Shown here one piece after another: positions 56,401-64,000 of a stretch of DNA of 64,000 nucleotides. Position 1 is the first letter of the stretch, and every line of letters starts with the position of its first letter. The notes below the pieces were generated by a model. That model was not told the DNA's origin, ran no database searches, and saw nothing but the letters and a program-made list of their open reading frames with translations. Made by a program: the position numbers and the translations under genes. Location: contig DATEMU010000014.1 of the NCBI GenBank assembly GCA_035275405.1, positions 186,001-250,000 of the forward strand, read 5' to 3'. This DNA comes from Phycisphaerae bacterium. GTDB lineage: Bacteria; Planctomycetota; Phycisphaerae; UBA1845; UTPLA1.

Positions 56401-58669
56401 ACAGAAAGCTGCCCGCGTGGAGCGCCTGAAAGACCTGCTTGCCGAGGAGAAGAAGGACGACGGGCTCGTGTTCGACGAACTCGGCGTCGATCATGTCTTC
56501 ATCGACGAGGCCCATTTCTTCAAGAACCTGGAGACGCCGACCAAGATGGAGCGCGTCGCCGGCATCCAGACCGGCGGCAGCGAGCGCGCCTTTGACGTGT
56601 ACATGAAAGCCAGCTTCCTTGGCGAGCAGCATCCCGGCCACGGCGTCACCTTCGCCACCGGCACGCCGGTGTCGAACACGATGGTCGAGATGTACACCAT
56701 GCAGCGGTTCCTCGATCCAGCGGGACTCAAAAGCCGCGGACTGGAACACTTCGATGCGTGGGCCGCCACCTTCGGCGAAGTCATCGACACGATGGAAATC
56801 TCGCCCGATGGCGCTTCGCTGCGGCCCCGGAGCCGATTCGCCAAGTTCACCAACCTGCCGGAACTCCAGCAGATGTTCCGGGCATTCTCCGACGTGCAGA
56901 CCGCCGAAATGCTTAACCTCCCTCGTCCTCGACTGGAAGGCGGCAAACCGATCGTTGTCGCCTGCCCGATGTCCGCGGAACAGCACGCGCTGCAACAGGA
57001 ACTCGTCAGGCGTTACGAACGATTGCGATCGGAGAAGGTAGACCCGCGCATCGACAACGCGCTCAACATCACGACCGATGGCCGCAAGCTCGCCCTTGAC
57101 GGGCGGATGCTGTCCTCTTCCGCTGCCGATCCTGACGGCTCCAAGGTCAACCGCCTGGTCGAGAATGTCGCTGAAATCTGGAATCGGACAGCCGCGACAC
57201 GCGGCACACAGATGGTTTTCTGCGACATGGGCGTACACCAGACAGCATGGGGATACTCGGCCTATGACGACGTGATCGAGAAGTTGGTCGCCCGCGGCGT
57301 TCCCCGCGGGCAAATCGCCGCCATCGGGGAGGCCGACTCCGACGCCAAGAAACAGGCACTCTTCGAGAAGGTCCGCAACGGTTCGGTGCGAGTGCTGATT
57401 GGCAGCACGCAGAAGATGGGCACCGGCACCAACGTGCAGCAGCGTCTGGTCGCCTTGCATCACCTAGATGCGCCGTGGAAACCGGCCGAGGTTGAACAGC
57501 GCGAGGGACGCATTCTCCGCCAGGGAAACACTAACGAGGAAGTCGCGGTGTATCGCTACGTCACCGAGGGATCATTCGACGCTTACATGTGGCAGGCGCT
57601 TGAGACCAAGGCCCGGTTCATCGGCCAGGTCATCACCGGCAATAACGCCGTTCGACGAGCCGAGGATGTCGGCGGGCAGGAACTTTCCTACGCCGAAGTC
57701 AAGGCAATCGCGTCAGGGAATCCGGCGGTGCTGACGCTCGCCGAGGCCGACGCTGAATTGCAGCGGCTGGCGCTGCTCAAGAAGAATCACGTTGATGAAC
57801 AGTATGTCGCCCGTTGCAAAGTGCGTGACCTGCCGGAGAAAATCGCCCGCCTGAACAAACGCCTGTCCGACCTCACGACCGATCAATCGACCATGACAGC
57901 CCATGCCGATGATTTCATCACCATCAACGGCCGCGAGTATTCACGGGAGGATGCGCAGATTGCGCTGGCTCGCCAACTGGACAGTCTGCCGCAGGAGGTC
58001 CGGCAGGAGCGCCGCGTTCCGCTCGGCGTCTATCGCGGACTGCGGTTCGGACTCGTGCTGCAGCCGCAGTTCCCGCCCGAAGTTTATCTGGAGGGCGCGA
58101 CTACGAAGCATGACCGGCTTTTTCGGGGCAATCATGGTCCCCGCGCCGTTTTGAACGCTCTCGATCGTCTGTGCAAAGCCTACGGCTCGGACGTGGTCGC
58201 GATCCGGCAGGAATTATCCATCGCCAAATCGCAGCTTGGAGACTACCAAGCGCGAATCGGCAAGCCCTTCATCCATGAAGTCTATCAAGCCGAATTGACA
58301 GATTTGCGTGATCAACTCAAGGGGAGCCTTGCGGGGACGGCCCCGCGATCGGGAGCCGATGCAACGCCCGAAGCCACGAAACCGCCACTCACGACGGCCG
58401 AATTGGCTGGCCGAATCAAGGCGCTAAAGGCCGAGTACACCATCGAGGCCGCGCCAGAGCGCGCCGGCACCCGTCGCTTGGACGCGGAGGAACCCGTTAC
58501 GGTCCGTATCCACCGTCGCATGGCAGCGCCTTCGACCACTGACCCGGCTACTCTGCCCGACGAATCAAAGACGGCATGGGGGGGAATGCGAGCCGATCGG
58601 TCAATGGATAACCGCCGAGCGGCGTATCGAAACGAAGCTGGCCAACCGCCGCGTCCCCTCCCGCGTTGA
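53477..58669 (+). CDS. Giant N6-adenine methylase-like + SF2 helicase fusion (start unresolved)
   Basis: About 1730 residues of convincing protein; the open frame reaches back to 53045. Near nt 53966 is ILEPGCGIGNF (SAM-binding motif I) and near 54151 GNVPFADTKLD, where the usual NPPF/NPPY is NVPF, so methylation may be weak or absent. The helicase core is intact: AHAVGAGKTFTM near 56003, VFIDEAHFFKNLETPTK near 56503, FATGTPVSNTMVEMYT, and EVEQREGRILRQGNTNEEV near 57486. This matches the large methylase-helicase proteins of integrative elements and phages, including DarB-like antirestriction. No ATG/GTG/TTG exists in frame between 53057 and 53666. Confidence 0.88.
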   Translation: MSWSSQPTLFDLLSSPQEGLAASESSPRSERFTPKTDKAPPSTPVQIAGGEKEKARDIIAAIRMLQKVEGENRLATHDERQVLARFAGFGPVALLIFPDPVTQHYKDAGWQKLGTELKALLSPAEYNSAKRTTFNAFYTSPTVIASIHEAISRLGVPSDAMILEPGCGIGNFMSQGSEQYRFIGVELDSISGRIARALHPDQDIRIESFRETKLPEERIGAVVGNVPFADTKLDYHGQKLSLHDFFLAKSVDSLKLGGVLALVTSHFTLDKQNAAIREYLASKADFVGAIRLPSHAFKREGTAVVTDILFLRKRAPGEPAQHVDTQWLGIAPIVIDGADVPVNRYFLNHPEMVLGDWTRKDTLYGGEGYSVRGSGDLSAKLKDAIGMLPQFAPSQWSQTAEESTPSFTPPPAERHINEGSFFVGSDRGICQLVGGQTVPVVYGGTALKAAGTLTGRRLASLIGLRDHARRVLQSQNEGWPTEHREEARRDLNQAFDRFQRTYGPINKTSFSESRDGSVIRRRPNLVKFIEDPDAMLVMSLEDYDEVTEKASKAAIMTKDVVGKTPPVTQVRSAEEGLLVSLNQRGRVDLPFIAGLYGKPEQQVISELGDLVFHDPESKSWKTADDYLSGNVRAKLAAAEKAGRAYAQNTEALWRVQPEDVLPGDIDANLGAPWIPASDIQAFAADLFHVEPSIIPVSHLQKDAVWSVDAGHAAKASVAATSDYGTARANGTWLLDLALNMKSPVIYDVIDHGDGEERVVNQEETMAAREKQKLIKERFRAWVFTDPERIERLVRVYNDIYNNLRPRLFDGSHLDFPGMNQTVRLRSHQADAVWRGMSSGNTLLAHAVGAGKTFTMAATGMKMKQAGLIKKPMYVVPNHLLEQFAREFMQLYPNAKLLVATKEDLRRDRRKLLTAKIASGEWDGILVTHSSFERIGMSRDYQEKFLIEQIAEYDELLREHAGAKGANRNLIKQIEKQKAARVERLKDLLAEEKKDDGLVFDELGVDHVFIDEAHFFKNLETPTKMERVAGIQTGGSERAFDVYMKASFLGEQHPGHGVTFATGTPVSNTMVEMYTMQRFLDPAGLKSRGLEHFDAWAATFGEVIDTMEISPDGASLRPRSRFAKFTNLPELQQMFRAFSDVQTAEMLNLPRPRLEGGKPIVVACPMSAEQHALQQELVRRYERLRSEKVDPRIDNALNITTDGRKLALDGRMLSSSAADPDGSKVNRLVENVAEIWNRTAATRGTQMVFCDMGVHQTAWGYSAYDDVIEKLVARGVPRGQIAAIGEADSDAKKQALFEKVRNGSVRVLIGSTQKMGTGTNVQQRLVALHHLDAPWKPAEVEQREGRILRQGNTNEEVAVYRYVTEGSFDAYMWQALETKARFIGQVITGNNAVRRAEDVGGQELSYAEVKAIASGNPAVLTLAEADAELQRLALLKKNHVDEQYVARCKVRDLPEKIARLNKRLSDLTTDQSTMTAHADDFITINGREYSREDAQIALARQLDSLPQEVRQERRVPLGVYRGLRFGLVLQPQFPPEVYLEGATTKHDRLFRGNHGPRAVLNALDRLCKAYGSDVVAIRQELSIAKSQLGDYQARIGKPFIHEVYQAELTDLRDQLKGSLAGTAPRSGADATPEATKPPLTTAELAGRIKALKAEYTIEAAPERAGTRRLDAEEPVTVRIHRRMAAPSTTDPATLPDESKTAWGGMRADRSMDNRRAAYRNEAGQPPRPLPR

Positions 58670-58733
58670 CTTCCCCAACATGCCGTGTTAGCCCGAAAGA
58701 CGGTAAACTGCCCACATTCTGCGGGATACGAGA

Positions 58734-60014
58734 ATGACTGAACCAACGATAGTCTGCCCAAGTTGTAAGACCGAGATCAAGCTGACCGAGTCGCTGGCGG
58801 CTCCGCTGATCGAATCCACGCGCCGGCAGTTCGAACAGCAGATCGCGCAGAAGGATACTGACATCCGCAAGCGCGAGGCCGCGGTCAAGGAGCAGCAGGC
58901 GGAGATCGCCAAGGCAAAGGAGAGCATCGACGACCAAGTCGCCGCCAAGATGCAGACCGAGCGCGCCGCTATCGCTGCCGAGGAAGCGAAGAAGGCGAAG
59001 CTGGCCTTATCGACCGACCTCGACCAGAAGGCAAGGGAACTGGCCGACCTTCAGGAAGTCATCAAGCAGAAGGACGCCAAGCTCACCGAAGCGCAGAAGG
59101 CGCAAGCCGAGTTGATTCGCAAGCAGCGTGAACTCGACGACGCCAAGCGCGAGATGGACCTGACCATCGAAAAGCGTGTGCAGGAATCGCTCGGCGTAAC
59201 GCGCGAGCAGGCCAAGAAGGAAGCTGAGGATTCGCTCAAGCTGAAAGTCGCGGAGAAAGAGCAGACCATCGCTTCAATGCAGAAGCAGATCGAAGACCTG
59301 AAGCGACGGGCCGAGCAGGGGTCGCAGCAGCTACAGGGCGAGGTGCAAGAACTTGAATTGGAAGCGATGCTCCGCGAGAAGTTCCCGCACGACTCCATCG
59401 AGCCGGTCGCTAAGGGCGAGCACGGCGGCGACGCGCTTCAGCGCGTCATTGGCCCGATGGGACAGCCGTGCGGGGCAATCCTGTGGGAATCAAAGCGCAC
59501 CAGGAACTGGACCGACGGCTGGCTCGCCAAGCTGCGCGAGGATCAACGCGCCGCCAAGGCCGAATTGGCCGTCATCGTCAGCCAGGCGCTGCCGAAGGAC
59601 GTGGAAGCGTTCGACCATGTTGACGGCGTATGGGTCACGTCGCACCGCTGCGCCATGCCGGTCGCCGTGGCGCTGCGTCAATCACTCATCGAACTCGCCG
59701 CCGCCCGCAAGGCCGGCGAGGGGCAGCAAACCAAGATGGAACTGGTTTACCAGTACCTTACAGGCCCGCGCTTCCGCCACCGCGTGCAGGCAATTGTCGA
59801 GAAATTCAGTGACATGCACGAGGATTTGGAGAAGGAGCGCAAGACCATGACGCGGCTGTGGGCTAAGCGCGAGGAACAGATTCGCGGCGTCATCGAATCG
59901 ACTGCCGGTATGTACGGCGACCTCCAGGGAATCGCCGGCAAGACGTTGCAGGAAATCGACGGACTCGAAATGCCGCTACTTCCACAAGACGCGGACACAG
60001 ACAGCACTAAGTGA
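58734..60014 (+). CDS. DUF2130 protein
   Basis: 426 residues. N-terminal zinc-like motif IVCPSCKTEIKLTES, a long coiled coil (about 30-210, charged heptads), and the DUF2130 domain: ELEAMLREKFPHDSIEPVAKGEHGGD, ILWESKRTRNWTDGWLAKLREDQRAAKAELAVIVSQALP, GVWVTSHRCAMPVAVALRQ. The E-x-K pair suggests a PD-(D/E)XK nuclease fold. It lies 9 bases before GajA, so the three genes are one operon. Confidence 0.9.
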   Translation: MTEPTIVCPSCKTEIKLTESLAAPLIESTRRQFEQQIAQKDTDIRKREAAVKEQQAEIAKAKESIDDQVAAKMQTERAAIAAEEAKKAKLALSTDLDQKARELADLQEVIKQKDAKLTEAQKAQAELIRKQRELDDAKREMDLTIEKRVQESLGVTREQAKKEAEDSLKLKVAEKEQTIASMQKQIEDLKRRAEQGSQQLQGEVQELELEAMLREKFPHDSIEPVAKGEHGGDALQRVIGPMGQPCGAILWESKRTRNWTDGWLAKLREDQRAAKAELAVIVSQALPKDVEAFDHVDGVWVTSHRCAMPVAVALRQSLIELAAARKAGEGQQTKMELVYQYLTGPRFRHRVQAIVEKFSDMHEDLEKERKTMTRLWAKREEQIRGVIESTAGMYGDLQGIAGKTLQEIDGLEMPLLPQDADTDSTK

Positions 60015-60023
60015 GCTTGCTCC

Positions 60024-61763
60024 ATGCACATAAGCAGACTGGTTGTTCGGAACTTCCGGAACCTAACCTCACTTGATGTTCCGCTTCGCAAGGGCGTCAC
60101 CTGCATCATCGGTGAGAACAACACCGGAAAGACAAATCTGCTGCATGCACTCCGGTTGGTTTTGGATGGCGACTTGCCCGGCTACACGAGGCAGTTGACT
60201 CTGGCAGACGTGAACGAAACCGCTGCGGCCGAACATCCGTTACATATTGTGGTCGCAGTCGAGTTCAGCGATTTTGAAGATGACGTGGAGGCTTCCGCGT
60301 TTGCAGCTTTCTTCAAGGTGCGAGACAACTTGGCGCGTCTGACGTACCGATTCCGCCCGAATCCGACCGCGCGGGATGCAATTGAGGCTGAGGAGCGTGA
60401 AGCCGAAGACCTCACCATTGATGACTATCGCTGGGAGATTACCGGAGGCGGAGACGAGGACCCGGCTAACATCGATTGGGATGAGGACTTTGGCCGCAGC
60501 ATCCGTATCTCGGATTTGAACGACTACTTGGTGGTCATCTTGCACGCGCTGCGCGATGTCGTGGCCGATCTCAAGTCTTCTCGGCAGTCGCCACTTCGCC
60601 GAATCATCCGCTCGCTCAAGTTGCCTCGCGACGAACAGGCGCGTCTCGTCGAAATCCTCTCAGACGCTAACACTGCAATCGCATCGACTGACACCATAAA
60701 GCGCATCGGCGAATTGCTTGACGAGCGTCTTTCAACCACCGCCGGCGACGCCTTCAAGCTGTCGGTTGCCCTTGGCATGAGCAGTCCGACGTTCTCGGCC
60801 ATCGAGCGAGCCCTTACCCTATTGTTGTCGAGCGACAGCCACACTCGGTTTGAACCGGGGCAGAACGGGCTGGGGCTGAACAACGTTCTCTACATCGCGC
60901 TGTTGCTTCAATACTTCGAGAGCCGACTTGACGCTGACGAATGCGCCGGTGCGGTTATTCTACTTGAAGAACCGGAATCGCACCTTCACCCCCAGCTTCA
61001 GCGCGTCCTATTGGAGACTCTCAAGGCCCATTCCGTCCAGGTGATCGTTACCACGCACAGCACGCACGTTACGGCTGCCACAGACATCGATGACTATGTT
61101 GTCCTTTCGGTAGGCCAGAATGGCATTGTTGACGCCCATGTACCGCGCTTAGCCGGTCATCTGAGCGATGCCGATCGCGCCGACCTCAACCGCTATCTCG
61201 ACGCCACCAAATCGACGCTGCTCTTCGCCCGGCGAGTGATCTTAGTCGAAGGGCCAGCGGAGCTATTCCTCGTCCCCACCATTGCGAAGCAAATATGTGA
61301 AATCGACCTCGATCGACACGGCGTCGCAGTCGTGCCGATATTCGGAACCCACTTCGCCCCGTTCGCCAAACTCTTCGGCCCCGATGGCGTCCGTAAGCGT
61401 TGCGCGATCATTACCGATCGCGATGATGACCCGGCAGAGGAGGGAGAGCCCCCTCGCAATCTGGGAGAGCATGAGAATGAGTTCGTGAAGGTCTTCGCGT
61501 GTGACATCACCCTCGAAAAAGAGTTGGCAATCGCAGGAATGTCTGAGCCACTGCGCCTCACCGCGGCGGAATTGCGTACTCGAAGGCTTGGAGAAGCCCT
61601 GGCGGCAGACCCGGTCAATTTTGACACGCTCGGAGAACGCATCCTGAAAGCTGCGGAGTTCAGGTCCAAGGGACGGTTCGCCCAAGTACTGTCAAAGCAC
61701 ATGCACGCCGCGACCGACGCGCCTCAGTATCTTAAGGACGCAATCGCGTGGGTGACTGAATGA
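60024..61763 (+). CDS. gajA: GajA: Gabija OLD-family ATPase/TOPRIM nuclease
   Basis: 579 residues, the normal GajA size. ABC-type ATPase: Walker A GENNTGKT at 30-37, signature GLGLNNVLYIALLL, Walker B VILLEEPESHLHPQLQ near 311, then VIVTTHSTHVTAATDI. TOPRIM domain: VILVEGPAELFLVPTI near 405 (Glu) and IITDRDDDPAEEG near 462 (DxD). GajA is the DNA-cutting subunit of Gabija, held inactive by nucleotides and triggered when they fall. Stop overlaps the next start (ATGA). Confidence 0.93.
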   Translation: MHISRLVVRNFRNLTSLDVPLRKGVTCIIGENNTGKTNLLHALRLVLDGDLPGYTRQLTLADVNETAAAEHPLHIVVAVEFSDFEDDVEASAFAAFFKVRDNLARLTYRFRPNPTARDAIEAEEREAEDLTIDDYRWEITGGGDEDPANIDWDEDFGRSIRISDLNDYLVVILHALRDVVADLKSSRQSPLRRIIRSLKLPRDEQARLVEILSDANTAIASTDTIKRIGELLDERLSTTAGDAFKLSVALGMSSPTFSAIERALTLLLSSDSHTRFEPGQNGLGLNNVLYIALLLQYFESRLDADECAGAVILLEEPESHLHPQLQRVLLETLKAHSVQVIVTTHSTHVTAATDIDDYVVLSVGQNGIVDAHVPRLAGHLSDADRADLNRYLDATKSTLLFARRVILVEGPAELFLVPTIAKQICEIDLDRHGVAVVPIFGTHFAPFAKLFGPDGVRKRCAIITDRDDDPAEEGEPPRNLGEHENEFVKVFACDITLEKELAIAGMSEPLRLTAAELRTRRLGEALAADPVNFDTLGERILKAAEFRSKGRFAQVLSKHMHAATDAPQYLKDAIAWVTE

Positions 61764-63505
61764 AGCTGACGCCCGCACAGCGCGCAGCTGTGGATGAGGA
61801 GGTTCGACACGTCCTGGTCGTCGCGTGCCCAGGTAGTGGCAAGACACGGACCATTGTGGCCCGGCTGCTACGCGCGATTGAGCAAGTCAGAGATACGCCC
61901 CGTCGTGTGGCGTGCATCACTTATACGAACGCCGCCGCCCATGAGATCGAGGGCAGACTCAAATCGCTGGCCAGTGCCGACGATGCCGATTATGCCGATG
62001 TCGGTACGATTCACTCCTTTTGTCTTCAGGCGGTGCTCCGGCATCACCATCGCCTTCTCGACGGATACGAGTCGGGATTGACCGTTGCGGCCCCCGAGAC
62101 CTCTGAATTTGCCGAGGCCGCACAGCAGGCCCTCGCGGACACCATGCAGGGCCACGGCAGCATTCAGGAATTTGAGCGCATACGGCGCGGTGCAGCAGGC
62201 GAACCGCTGATCCCGACAGATGTTCGGCTAACTGATGACTGTGTGCGCCGTTTCTGGGAACGGCTCGCCGAGCGCCAACTCGTCGATTTTCCGAGCATTA
62301 CCTATCTGACTTATCGACTATTTGAGTTGCATCCACACCTCGCTAGGAGCGTTTCCTCGCGATACCGAGAAATCCTCATCGATGAGATGCAGGATACGGA
62401 CGCGCTTCAGGTGCAGGTGCTGTATCGACTGGCCGACGCCCGCCGGAGCCGCTTTTTTCTTGTCGGCGATCACTTTCAGTCTATCCAAGGTTTTGCTGGT
62501 GCCCAGCCAGCGCGCATGTTTGAATTCGCTGATCATCTGGGTGCCCGCACAGACTTCGCACTACACGAAAACTGGCGAAGTAGTGGACGAATCGTTGCAC
62601 TCGGTGAAGCCCTCTGCCCTCGCGCTCCAATAATGGTTGCCGTTGGTCCGAATGCAGGATATCGCACTTCGCCCAGTACGATTACTGCCGCTTCCGGCGT
62701 CGATGCCGTAGTCGGTGGGTTTCTTCCACTCCTGACGCGCGAAGGCATTGCCGTCACAGACGCGGCCGTGCTCGCTCCAGCATGGTACATGCTGTTTCCA
62801 ATCGCCCGTGAGCTTCGGCGCTTGGGCGTGCCCGTTTCGGGACCAGGCGCGCGTCCCTACCGGCGCGCGCGACTCTTCACCGGCCTGATCGAGTATTTGT
62901 GCGCGTATATTGATACACCCGCCTCCGATCTTCTCCGCCGTGTTCAGGTTCAGCTATTCCACACCGTCCAACAAGTCGAGGGGCTGGCTCGCTTTGACGT
63001 TTGGGACCGTGTCGGCAGACTCGCGGTGATGCGCCTAGTTATTTGCGGTCGCGAACTGAGAGACCGGAACGCCTCGGCTATCGCGTGGCTGGAGGCAGCG
63101 GCACCCTCCTTCACAGCAATCCTTCGGGAGCACGGTTTCATAAGAGAGGCAGGCGCTACCGCCATCGAGTCGTCAGCTTCGGAGATCATTGCGGATATCC
63201 GCCAAAACCGCGACTTTGACCCTGACGACTTGACTGTAGACGACATCGGAGATTTTGCCCATCCTGATGGGAGCTTGCGTTTGCTTACTCTCCACTCTGC
63301 GAAGGGTCGAGAATTTGAAGCGGTGTGCATTATCGAGCTTCAGGACGGCCAGTTTCCCCATCCACGCGGCGATATTGAGGAATCGCGTCGCGTCTTGTAT
63401 GTCGGCGTCACCCGACCGCGGAAGGTGTTAGTACTTAGCCACAGGACAGGTCGAGCGATCTGCCGATTCGTCACGGAACCTCGATTTGCGGCAGCGATGC
63501 GCTGA
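61760..63505 (+). CDS. gajB: GajB: UvrD-like helicase of Gabija
   Basis: 581 residues (longer than many GajB). SF1A motifs: I CPGSGKTRTI at 23, Ia ITYTNAAAHEI, II EILIDEMQDTDALQ near 206, III FFLVGDHFQSIQGFAGAQ, IV LHENWRSSGRI, V LLTLHSAKGREFEAVCII, VI RRVLYVGVTRPRKVLVLSHR. It forms a complex with GajA and senses DNA ends or nucleotide depletion. Overlap of 4 bases with gajA shows coupling. Confidence 0.93.
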   Translation: MKLTPAQRAAVDEEVRHVLVVACPGSGKTRTIVARLLRAIEQVRDTPRRVACITYTNAAAHEIEGRLKSLASADDADYADVGTIHSFCLQAVLRHHHRLLDGYESGLTVAAPETSEFAEAAQQALADTMQGHGSIQEFERIRRGAAGEPLIPTDVRLTDDCVRRFWERLAERQLVDFPSITYLTYRLFELHPHLARSVSSRYREILIDEMQDTDALQVQVLYRLADARRSRFFLVGDHFQSIQGFAGAQPARMFEFADHLGARTDFALHENWRSSGRIVALGEALCPRAPIMVAVGPNAGYRTSPSTITAASGVDAVVGGFLPLLTREGIAVTDAAVLAPAWYMLFPIARELRRLGVPVSGPGARPYRRARLFTGLIEYLCAYIDTPASDLLRRVQVQLFHTVQQVEGLARFDVWDRVGRLAVMRLVICGRELRDRNASAIAWLEAAAPSFTAILREHGFIREAGATAIESSASEIIADIRQNRDFDPDDLTVDDIGDFAHPDGSLRLLTLHSAKGREFEAVCIIELQDGQFPHPRGDIEESRRVLYVGVTRPRKVLVLSHRTGRAICRFVTEPRFAAAMR

Positions 63506-63950
63506 CTCCGTGCTCAGTATGTTTTCGCCTCGCTGTTGATTCGCCGTCGTCGCGTTGCGTGTCGTTCTCGACAATGCGCACTCTCCCAGCATGAGCCAAC
63601 GTCCGGCATCAATCCAATGTTCATGCGTAGCTTCCGCTATTCGCTAGCAGCGGCTCTTTCCCTTGCAGTCAGATTCGGTGCGTTGCATCGGTTCATTTGC
63701 TTGTCTCTCGGCTTTCAATCGCGGCTCCCGGCCGTCACCGCTTCGCTTCCCGCCTTCGAGCCTTGCACGCCTCACGCCTGACACGCTTCGCGCCCTTCGG
63801 GTCCGGTCCGTCATTCGTCCTGCTCCGCTTCGCGGGACTCTCCGGCGGCCTGCCGGCCTTGCCGCGGCTCGCTCCTTTGCCACCCCCGCCGGGGTCCCTC
63901 TGGCTTTGCGAAGGGACCGCACGTCGCGGGTCCCGGCAAGGAGCAAAATC
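63506..63950. other. Pyrimidine-rich leader before the ardC-like gene
   Basis: About 445 bases with no coding frame supported. The + strand is strongly C/T-rich. Hairpins: CCGGC-GGCCT-GCCGG near 63842, and GGTCCC (63893) with GGGACC (63913), with a second GGGTCCC at 63928 as an alternative partner. Resembles the region before 42169 in composition. Possible single-strand promoter or 5' regulatory RNA. Confidence 0.4.
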
Positions 63951-64000
63951 ATGAAAGCCGAACAAGCCAAGAAAGTCGCCGACCAGGCCCTCGAACAACT
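63951..64000 (+). CDS. Start of an ArdC-like antirestriction protein (3' partial)
   Basis: Only 16 codons are in the window: MKAEQAKKVADQALEQ. AAGGAG sits 7 bases before the ATG. N-termini of ArdC-type single-strand DNA-binding antirestriction proteins look like this (MKxExxKxxAxxALxxL), and the element context agrees. Too short to be certain. Confidence 0.5.
   Translation, partial: MKAEQAKKVADQALEQ

Noticed and set aside
56285..57463. 392-residue - strand frame
   Set aside because: Antisense of helicase motifs; no independent evidence.

Overview
The window reads as GC-rich planctomycete-type DNA, probably Phycisphaerae or a relative. This rests on family content rather than a marker gene. 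Exported proteins carry FG-GAP, thrombospondin type 3 and dockerin-like tails with the pattern GDxNxDGxVDxxDI, one protein has a PEP-CTERM tail, and there is a bacterial archease/RtcB pair and a DUF6600 protein. Two very different halves meet at an initiator tRNA gene at 25972-26044.

Left half (1-25971), ordinary chromosome. In order: the 3' part of a large FG-GAP/TSP3/dockerin surface protein, an acylneuraminate cytidylyltransferase, two secreted dockerin-tailed proteins, archease + RtcB RNA ligase, a DUF433/DUF5615 toxin-antitoxin-like pair, ClpB behind a near-perfect RpoN (sigma-54) promoter, a BrnT/BrnA-like/nucleotidyltransferase cluster, a PEP-CTERM beta-propeller protein, an exported methyltransferase-like protein, a DUF6600 protein, a calcium-repeat protein, an alginate-export-like porin, a 52-residue hydrophobic peptide, a LamG-like protein, a ChrA chromate transporter, a LOG-family hydrolase, an RluB/RsuA-type pseudouridine synthase and a YjbQ protein.

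Right half (26004 to the window end, more than 38 kb), an integrated element of conjugative or mobilizable type. A large serine recombinase is inserted in the tRNA-fMet gene, so that its last codons are the antisense strand of the tRNA 3' half. The backbone holds a type IV coupling protein with small membrane partners, ParB, a MobF (TrwC/TraI-like) relaxase-helicase, a DPPY DNA methyltransferase, ParA with a small partner, a RepL-like initiator, a very large methylase-helicase fusion and, at the edge, the start of an ArdC-like antirestriction gene. No VirB-type secretion genes are visible, so the element either carries them beyond 64 kb or is only mobilizable.

Cargo interrupts this backbone, often with visibly lower GC. 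(a) 31.9-38.2 kb has an IS5-family copy, an orphan IS630 HTH, a tyrosine recombinase, a two-TM protein paired with a PP-loop ATPase, and an ankyrin protein. (b) 43.4-45.6 kb has a 730-residue SIR2-domain protein whose insertion cut a small gene. (c) 47.5-49.5 kb has three tightly packed genes that I cannot assign. (d) 51.1-52.8 kb has a host-like secreted dockerin protein with a divergent XRE regulator. (e) 58.7-63.5 kb has DUF2130 + GajA + GajB, that is, a Gabija antiphage system with an unusual extra upstream gene.

Most promising for new biology: the unassigned three-gene operon, the two-TM/PP-loop pair, the SIR2 protein, and the DUF2130-Gabija operon.
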